Notes under the pieces: generated by a model
Seen by the model: the letters and a program-made list of their open reading frames with translations, nothing else
The model's database searches: none
Told to the model about the DNA's origin: nothing
Translations under genes and position numbers: made by a program
In this document: piece after piece, positions 56,440-64,000 of the stretch
Position numbering within the stretch: position 1 is the first letter of the stretch
How the letters are laid out: every line of letters starts with the position of its first letter
NCBI GenBank assembly: GCA_928212115.1
Contig: CAKMRJ010004445.1
Coordinates: 85,651,920-85,715,919, forward strand
Source: Lactuca virosa
Taxonomy: Eukaryota > Streptophyta > Magnoliopsida > Asterales > Asteraceae
Reading direction: 5' to 3'
DNA: 64,000 bases

Positions 56440-58822
56440 CCTCAACTGAAAATACAACATAGAAAGCAATTGATTAGGAAGTTCGAAGGGATTCCCCCCC
56501 CCCCACGGGACTCCTTAGAGCTTCCAGGTCTGTCCTTGTCTCGGGTATAGGCCCCGTGCTTTCAGTAGTACGGGCCCAATACTACCTTCCACACCTACAT
56601 GTACCTTCCCCAAGGCCATACCTGATACCTCTAATTTACCCAACCATAGATAAAACATGACCTACAAAACACAACACAAACGCATATCCTAGACTCTTCT
56701 AGGATTTCTCAATCCTCACAGAACCAGAAACCTCAATCAACACCGCAGGTTGCCTTATGCATGCTAGTTATACATAAATAGAATCAAAAAGACTATCAAA
56801 TAATGCGTATACCCTAACACCACAACCAAACAAGGAACAAAAAATGAGGTAGAATCCATCATTCTAGGTCTATGCAATCCTAAACATATACAACTTTGAA
56901 AGCGTACACTTAGCAAATAACAGAGTCAACATCGATTCTAAGAAATATATTCATAGCATGGTTAAATGTTGGGAAACACTTACTTGAGTTCGACTGATTT
57001 CACGCATTGCACTCTCCCTTTTTACTTAAGAAAACCATAAAGCTTGACTTTTGTTTCTTTTGAAAAGGTTTACCATTTCCTCAGTTTGAGTTCTAACACA
57101 CCCGAGAGTGTGCCCAAATCCCTCAAACCAAGGCTTTGATACCAACTTGTAACAACCTAAAAACCAGATAAAATTTTTCATTTTTGAAAACAGAAATACA
57201 ATCATAATTTGTTCCCAAAAATCCATTACATCATATTGCATCAAATATCAGAGTATAAAAATAGATAAATGCGGAAAGTGTTGGAGAATGAATGTTGCGC
57301 CATTAAGCCAGGCCCTTTCCCTTAGTACCAGAAGTACCTGAAAACACCCAAATAAACCCTAAGCAAGAGCATAGTGAGTTCCCAAAATATCACATAACAT
57401 ACAATCACAGAATACCATGCAACATACAAAAAGTTGCCATGGGCTACCCCCATGGTCTTTACCTGGAATGTCATGGGCTACCCCCATGGTCTGATATCCA
57501 AGTGTCATGGGCTACCCCCATGGTCTTCACACAAGTGCCACGGGCTACCCCCGGGGTCTTCATACAATCAATGCATAACAACTAATAATCCACATACCAG
57601 ATAATGGGCCGATATTGGTGCCTTCGACCTATTGATATAGTGAGAAGACTCACCTCAGTCTGCTGATAAAAATACTGCTCGACTACTAGTCTGAAAATCT
57701 CACACTGAATATACACAAACTAACGTAATTAGAATTAAGTCACAACTCAATGCATAGGCCAAAATTCCATTGAAAGTCCAAAATTCACTGGAAGCATACT
57801 CCTAACATACAACCTCAGTACGCTCAACGTACTAGGTTCTTTGGTGGTACGCGTATCTTACAAGCAGTTTTTACACATAAAGCCATTACGTGCTTAATGA
57901 AGCCACTTCGTCCAAAATCCCATTGAAAGTCCAAAATTCACTGGAAGCGTACTCCCAACATACAACCTCAGTATGCTCAACGTACTAGGTTCTTTGGTGG
58001 TACGCGTATCGTACAAGCAGTTTTTACACATAAAGCCATTACGTGCTTAATGAAGCTACTTCGTCCAATTCCAGATCTTGGTCATTTTAAAGGTCATAGG
58101 GCATAAAGTCGACAACTTTATGCCTTTACATGCCATATGGGAACCTAACACCTTATTTTATCCATTAAGACTCCATTTAAGATCTTAAACTCATGCATGG
58201 TGCCATAACAACCATCAAGTTAGCATTTTTATGCTTTTAACATGCCAATGGAACTTAGATATAACATTTCTAGCCTCTGGAGTTGCTCAAACTCACAAGA
58301 GAGGATCCATGGACCAAAAATGGACTTATTACCAAACCCTAACTCAAACTAGTAGAAGGATAACCAAGGTTTGGACTTTTTACCTCCAAAAGCTCCCCAA
58401 GATGAAGTAGATGCAAGATCTAGAAGCTCAACCATGTCCAAGACTTGATCACCACCTTCTCCTTCTTGCAAACCCACTAAAATGGCCACCAAAATCACTT
58501 ATTAAGCTCAAGAATCACACTCTCTTGTAAACTAGGCTTTAAGGACGATAAGAGGCAATGGAGGCTGTTTAGGGTTAGGTCCAAATGGCATAAGAGTGTT
58601 TAAATAGGGTTCATGGACCAAATATTAAGGGTTTTGTCTTAAGCCACCTACACCCCGCGTACGCCTTAGTATGCCCTGCATACGTGGTGTATGTCCACAT
58701 CCAAACCACCCTAGTACACTAAGCGTACACATATGTACACCCAACGTACATAGGGACCTCCTTTGAAAAAATAATTTCATTCCAAGGGTTAAAGGTTAAG
58801 TACCCGCATTCCGAATGTTACA
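56440..58822 (-). mobile_element. Leader, primer site and 5' LTR of the minus-strand relic, unit 3
   Basis: Leader 56440-57131 with poly-C of 11, primer-binding site 57132-57144, LTR 57148-58822, palindromic array 57438-57556, 153-base duplication 57759-58064. Confidence 0.85.
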
Positions 58823-60799
58823 TATTTTATGAAAATAATATTTTGCAACATATCGAGAATTATTATGTCTAGGAAATAATAATAAAAAAGAACAAAAACT
58901 AGTTTAATATCATATGATAGGAATATAAATGTTATGTATAACTTTTTGGTCACTTAGAGCAACCATTTATTTAAGAAGTAACTAACTAGTTGTTGGTAAA
59001 GTAAAAAAGACCTGAACTTTTGTTTCCTAGATGGTGATGGCTGAATTTTGATAGGGATGACATGTGATTACTTTTTTTCCTTTCTTTATTCATTCATCCC
59101 ATGCTTGTAAGAAAGGTCTTACACTTCTATTTTATGTTTTTGACTTTATGCATACTTGCATGCATAAAAGAAAGGGATAATTGGTTCTTTTGCTCATACT
59201 TTTGCTCACATTTTGCTCTCAAAATAGGTTGCCAAAACTATAGGTTTTGGAGCCCCTCTTTCCTTTCTTCTTCTTGTAAAATGGTGCTAGATATGAACGG
59301 TAATAAGTTGCTTCTCTTTAAGGCTTATTTGGTATGAACATTAAGGCTTAAGAAAAACTTAATACAAGTGATGACTAGCATGTTTTGGTAGTTTATTCTT
59401 GCCTTGGTGGATATATTATAGCGGGTTTCTTCTTGGAGTTATAATGCCATCTTCATCAAATTCCTAATTGCGAAAAGAAAACAAAGTCTTCAAAGATTGT
59501 AAACTTCTTCTTTTATTTGGTTAGTTTGTAATCTTTCTAAGCTTTGCAAAATGATCATTGGTAGATAAAGTAGTTTTAGTTTATTCAAATATAAAAATGA
59601 TTTCGTTGCTAATTACGTCAACTTTGTCACTAAAATTAGACTATTTTTGAATAAAAACCCAACAAAAATACAAATCTAAAAAATGAGAAGGCAAGGGACA
59701 TAAACATAGGAGAATGGGAGGGGGTATTTATAGCTGAATGTGACTTAGTGGAAACGAGACGTGATAAGGATCATTACCAAAATTAAATCCTTATTTAATT
59801 TCAAATCAAATCTTCTTCCATCTCCTTCCATAATTAGTAAAAATCGAAAATCATTAAGGATAAACCCTAATGAATTTTCGCCCCCCTCTCCTAGGGTTCT
59901 AGAATGTTCCTAATTATTTAACTTTTGAATAAATAACATTCAGTCCCTGTACTTTTAATTAATACCAAATTAATTCTAATTACTTCCAATTAATTCCAAA
60001 TTAATCCAAACCAGTTTCTAATTAATTTATCAAGATATAACAATAAACTTTTTATTTCCCTCTCTTAAATTATTTTCTAACTCTTTTAACTCTTGAGGAC
60101 AACCCTAAAATGATCTTGTTATTATTTCTAAAGTTATACTAATTAGTCATGACAATGAACACCTATTTCCAATAATTTATTTATTTATTATTATTATTTA
60201 ATTCAATAAATGGTACCCCATCTCAATCCCAACCCAATCCCTTAACTTACCCTCTTCCTTTATAATCCCAACCCAATCTTGAAAAAACCCACCGGGAATC
60301 CAAATTCGTAAAGCCAAAACTAAAAAGGACGGCCAAAAGAACAATCGAAATTTGTCAAGTCGGTGATGACTTGGCTCGACTTTTGTTGGAGCTTTTAGTT
60401 TTGGAAAAAGGGTGTCAGAAGTACTCATGAGAGATAGGGGAAGGGTTTATGGGAGGTGGCCGTGATAAATGAGGCTTGTATAGATAGAAAATTTACATCT
60501 AAATTCGTCGATTAAAAAACATGTGATTTAAGAGTTTATAGCTTGTATTTTTTTGACACTTTGGTTTATATTTTACTTATTTGGTTTGGCGCAAAATGGT
60601 CAGATCTAGTGATCTAACAGTTGAAACACTAAATTTAACGACCGAAAGACTACATAAAACCATAAATACTTGTGTATCAATTTTATAAATTTGGATTAAA
60701 ACAGTAGAAAATACCAATCACAAGTACCAAATATAATATATGATATGTTTTCTACGAGACCATATGATTACAAATATTATGTTAAATGTTTTAAGGCTA
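58823..60799. other. AT-rich DNA with no supported gene, unit 3
   Basis: Copy of 12596-14572. Confidence 0.6.
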
Positions 60800-61925
60800 T
60801 ATGCACCCCTCATTACTAAGTTTACCCACAAACCCTTAATTAACATCTAATTACCCTTTAATATCGATCACATCAAAAAGGGTTTTGACTTTCTTTTTTA
60901 ATTTTAATTTTTTTTGTCATTTTGTTGTTTTTTCTATGTAATTTATTATTATTAATATTATATAATTGTTAATTAATATAATTTTTTTTATTGTTGCAAA
61001 ATATCAAAAAGTATATTTTTTTCATGGGAAATCTGGTTTTAAACGTATATAAATCATTAAATCCGTACAATACTTGACTCGTTTTACCAAGAACAACCAA
61101 TATATAATTCAAATCCACTTTTGAATGAAATTCCACATGAATTTCATCCATACATCGGACACGTTAATGATATAAAAGGAGATGGAAATTGTGGGTTTCA
61201 AGCTATTGCTCTTTCTCTTGGTCATAATGAAGAATATTGACATCATATTTGATCAGATTTATACAACAAGCTAATAACACACCTTGGAGACTACGCAACG
61301 ATTCATGGTGAATATTTTAACGCAATGGGTCATTCGTTGAATTTTAGTAGATCAAATTTTACGACATCTGAATATTGGTTGATTATGTTAGACATTGCTT
61401 TTCTTGTTGCTAACAAATATGGTGTATTGTTCATTATTTGAGCAAAGAAGGTTATACAATATGGTTCCCACTTTGGTATGTCCCGCAAGACATCCCAAAT
61501 CATGTATTTGTTGTGATCGCCCATGTTTACGGTAACCATTATGTGATAGTTGATTTATAAGGAATGTATCTAATGCCTACCATTTTGTCATATTAGCGTA
61601 CATACAGATTAAAACGTTCTACTGGATGAGAAACCCCGTATAGTATTAGATAAAATGATTATGTTCCGCATAATATGCATAATGCATCATACAATTGTTA
61701 TGTAGAAACCGTTAGAATATTCGATGATTAATAAACTTATTATTATTATTGATATTATTGTGATTTAGAATGTTTGTCTAATAATAATAATAAATAAATA
61801 AATAAGTAAATAAATAGATAATACTAATAATACTAATAAAAGAAAAAACAACAAAAGACTAAAAAAAGACAATAAAAAACAAAAAATTAAATATGGGGTA
61901 CATTTAGTAACAAACGAGGTACATA
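60800..61925. mobile_element. MULE-like element with OTU pseudogene, unit 3
   Basis: Copy of 14573-15697, with the longer poly-T of unit 2. OTU pseudogene at 61109-61560, with the same stops. Confidence 0.5.
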
Positions 61926-61959
61926 CAGAATAACCACAAAATTAAGAAAAATTTACAAA

Positions 61960-62185
61960 TTTTTTTTTAGAAAGGGAACTTCCCTAACGAGGGTTTCCGG
62001 GCCAGCTTTCGCGCACCGACTAATCCCCCGCTGCAAACATGAGGCTTTGTCTCATGCCCTGGAGTCACTGCAGGCGAACCTCCATGGCCACAAGGGCTGA
62101 GTGGTGTCAGGATTTGAACATGGGTCAATAGGTTATCCACCATATCTTCCACATGCCTTACCATGTCACCACAACCCAAGTGGTT
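61960..62185 (-). mobile_element. SINE candidate, unit 3
   Basis: Copy of 15732-15957. Confidence 0.6.
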
Positions 62186-62257
62186 AAAATTTAGCCATTA
62201 CCTTAATGAATTTTTAAGAGATAGCCACAAAATCGAGTTTTTCCAAAAATAGTCACT

Positions 62258-62320
62258 GAAATCGCAGGTGGTTATGCCACTTGCGATTTCCTGAGATGGC
62301 CTAGGGCCACCTGCGATTTC
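62258..62320. repeat. 14-base inverted repeat upstream of the NLR, unit 3
   Basis: Copy of 16030-16092. Confidence 0.9.
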
Positions 62321-62804
62321 CTCTGCTCGATTTTGTTTTTTTATGGACTTGTGATTTTCTCCGATGTACTTATAAATTTTTCGAGTGAAAATTGATTTTG
62401 AGCCAGATGGTTGAGATTTTTTATTAAAGTTGGAAGTGTGTGAGGGTTATACCAGATTTTGAGGTTTCTATATACTTCCGACCCATGAGTCGAAAATGGA
62501 CCCAATTCGTAGCTTAATCTAACGAGATAGCCGCTAGGAAGGATGAAATCGCATGTAAGCTTAATTAATCACCTATGATTTCGTTGGCCATTTTCTGAAA
62601 ATGTTAATTTTAGCTATTTAGTAAAAAGTTATTAAGCCTTTTAACTAAATTTTATAAATTACTTTAAATTTCTTTTACTTTTACGTTTTCTTTTTCTTTA
62701 ATTATTTTAAACAATGGGTCTATTCTCCATTTCTCCATATATCTTTATTTATTGGGTTGTGAGTTGTGACTTGTGGTTTCGTTTTCGCATATTTTTTATC
62801 ATAT

Positions 62805-62825
62805 CTCTCTCTCTCTCTCTCTCTC
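62805..62825 (+). repeat. CT microsatellite in the NLR 5' UTR, unit 3
   Basis: Twenty-one bases, two longer than in the other units. The upstream ATG at 62714 is thereby out of frame with the NLR, which confirms that the start at 62842 is the meaningful one. Confidence 0.9.
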
Positions 62826-62841
62826 ATACACACCAGTGAAA

Positions 62842-64000
62842 ATGGCCGACGCTTTAGTTACTGTTGTTGCCGAGGCGATTCTGAAAAAGGTGGCATCCAT
62901 AGCTGCCAACGAAATCGGCATTGTTTGGGGTTACAAAGAGAAGTTGCACACGCTTGAAGGGACCTTGAAAATGATCCGTGCCAAGTTACAGGATGCAGAG
63001 AATGAAAAAGGTAAAAAACATGGGGTGATGGAGTGGCTGAAACAGCTAAAAGATGTTGTTGGTGAAGCTGATGATGTGATGGATGAGGTTCACTACGAAA
63101 TGTTGAGGCGTGAGGTAAAGAATCGAGATCAGGTAAGAATAAAGGCACCCTCTCTTCCAAGCTTGAAAAAGTTTTTATTTCGTAGAGAACTGGGTCATAA
63201 AATCAAAAACATTAACGAAAAGTTGTCTCAAATCAATAAGGATGCAAACGACTTGGGACTACAAAATGAACAGCCTGGCCCTGTTGTTCCATATCGTCCA
63301 TATCCGGAGACTGTCCCAAATTTAGACGAATTCAAAATTGTTGGGAGGGAGGATGAAGAAGAGCGCATCATACACCTATTAACCGAGTCAAGAAAAGAAG
63401 AAAAGCTTACGATTGTTCCCATTACGGGAATGGGCGGGATGGGGAAGACCACTCTGGCTAAGTCCGTATACAATAATATAAAAATCCAGCAATATTTTGA
63501 TGTGAAAGCTTGGTTGTGTGTGTCTGTTAAGGTTGACATCAACACACTTCTGGCAAAGATCTATGAATCTGTGGCAGGAGAGAAACCTAAGTCTGTTGAA
63601 ATGGCCAATTTAATTATCTCTCTTGAAGAGAAGTTGGGTTCAAAAAGATATTTGTTAGTTCTGGATGACGTTTGGGATGAAGGGAGATCACACTGGGAAG
63701 AATTTAAGAGGCATATGATGATGATAAAGTCACAAATTGGAAGTGGCGTTATTGTCACTACCCGAAAACTTGACATAGGAACAAAGGCTATGACAATGGA
63801 TTCATGTCCTTTAAAAGGTCTTTCTGATGATCATTGTTGGAATATCTTTAAAGAGAGGGCCTTTCTAGCAGGACAATCACCACCACCCGAATTGGAGAAG
63901 ATAGGACATGATATTGTGGAAAAGTGTCGTGGTTTGCCGTTGCTAGTAAAGGTAATAGGAGGGGTGTTGCAAAATTACAGTGACCCAAAGAAGTGGTTGG
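62842..64000 (+). CDS. CNL immune receptor, 5' part, unit 3 (runs off the window)
   Basis: The first 386 codons of the same receptor as 16612-19299, open to the window edge. Coiled coil, P-loop, kinase-2, RNBS-B and the GLPL block are all present and unbroken. The LRR, and thus the shared frame break, lies beyond the window. It is partial only because of the window edge. Confidence 0.92.
   Translation, partial: MADALVTVVAEAILKKVASIAANEIGIVWGYKEKLHTLEGTLKMIRAKLQDAENEKGKKHGVMEWLKQLKDVVGEADDVMDEVHYEMLRREVKNRDQVRIKAPSLPSLKKFLFRRELGHKIKNINEKLSQINKDANDLGLQNEQPGPVVPYRPYPETVPNLDEFKIVGREDEEERIIHLLTESRKEEKLTIVPITGMGGMGKTTLAKSVYNNIKIQQYFDVKAWLCVSVKVDINTLLAKIYESVAGEKPKSVEMANLIISLEEKLGSKRYLLVLDDVWDEGRSHWEEFKRHMMMIKSQIGSGVIVTTRKLDIGTKAMTMDSCPLKGLSDDHCWNIFKERAFLAGQSPPPELEKIGHDIVEKCRGLPLLVKVIGGVLQNYSDPKKWL

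Larger units (their letters stand above)
47908..64000. repeat. Tandem unit 3 of a ~23.1 kb repeat, cut by window end
   Basis: The first 16,093 bases of a third unit, ending inside the NLR NB-ARC region. Differences seen from unit 2: (AT)23 with loss of the G before it, one base lost near 55639, poly-C of 11 instead of 10 near 56498, one more base in the TTA tract, and (CT)10 instead of (CT)9 before the NLR start. Confidence 0.92.

Overview
The window reads as nuclear DNA of a flowering plant. It has a coiled-coil NLR immune receptor gene, plant-type Ty3/gypsy LTR retrotransposons with a tRNA-iMet primer site, a tRNA-like SINE, and MULE-like and hAT-like DNA transposons. The style of the LTRs (clusters of ACTCGACGAGT and GCGTAC motifs) reminds me of lettuce and other Asteraceae; that is recall, not proof.

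The dominant structure is a head-to-tail tandem array with a period of about 23.1 kb. Unit 1 is 1681-24800, unit 2 is 24801-47907 and unit 3 is 47908-64000 (cut by the window end). Before unit 1 lie an error-rich NLR fragment (1-1493), a 13-base run of N (1494-1506) and 174 bases of retrotransposon leader (1507-1680). Offsets between units stay at 23,106-23,123 bases throughout. The differences I found are simple-repeat lengths and a couple of point changes, so the array is either very young or an assembly product.

Each unit, left to right: a decayed plus-strand Ty3/gypsy body with a ~2 kb solo LTR nested in its integrase/chromodomain end, then its 3' LTR; a plus-strand LTR remnant; a minus-strand gypsy relic (gag, leader, primer-binding site, 5' LTR); about 2 kb of AT-rich DNA; a MULE-like element carrying a dead OTU-domain gene; a SINE; the NLR gene; a MITE-like region filled with a CCA/CCG repeat; about 0.8 kb of plain DNA; a hAT-like element; and 1.7 kb of unassigned DNA.

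The only apparently expressible gene is the NLR (complete in units 1 and 2, 5' part in unit 3). Its coiled-coil and NB-ARC motifs are intact, but the LRR is interrupted by a one-base frame break shared by both complete copies: 895 codons to the stop, with another ~177 LRR codons in the next frame. If the array is real, the cell has at least three copies of one receptor. The retroelements are passengers, inactivated by stops, deletions and a lost protease aspartate.

I found no clearly new biological system. The most informative points are the likely duplication breakpoint inside the retrotransposon leader, the misjoin or gap at the left edge, the shared NLR frame break, and a 67-base intron-like segment in the gypsy gag-pro region.
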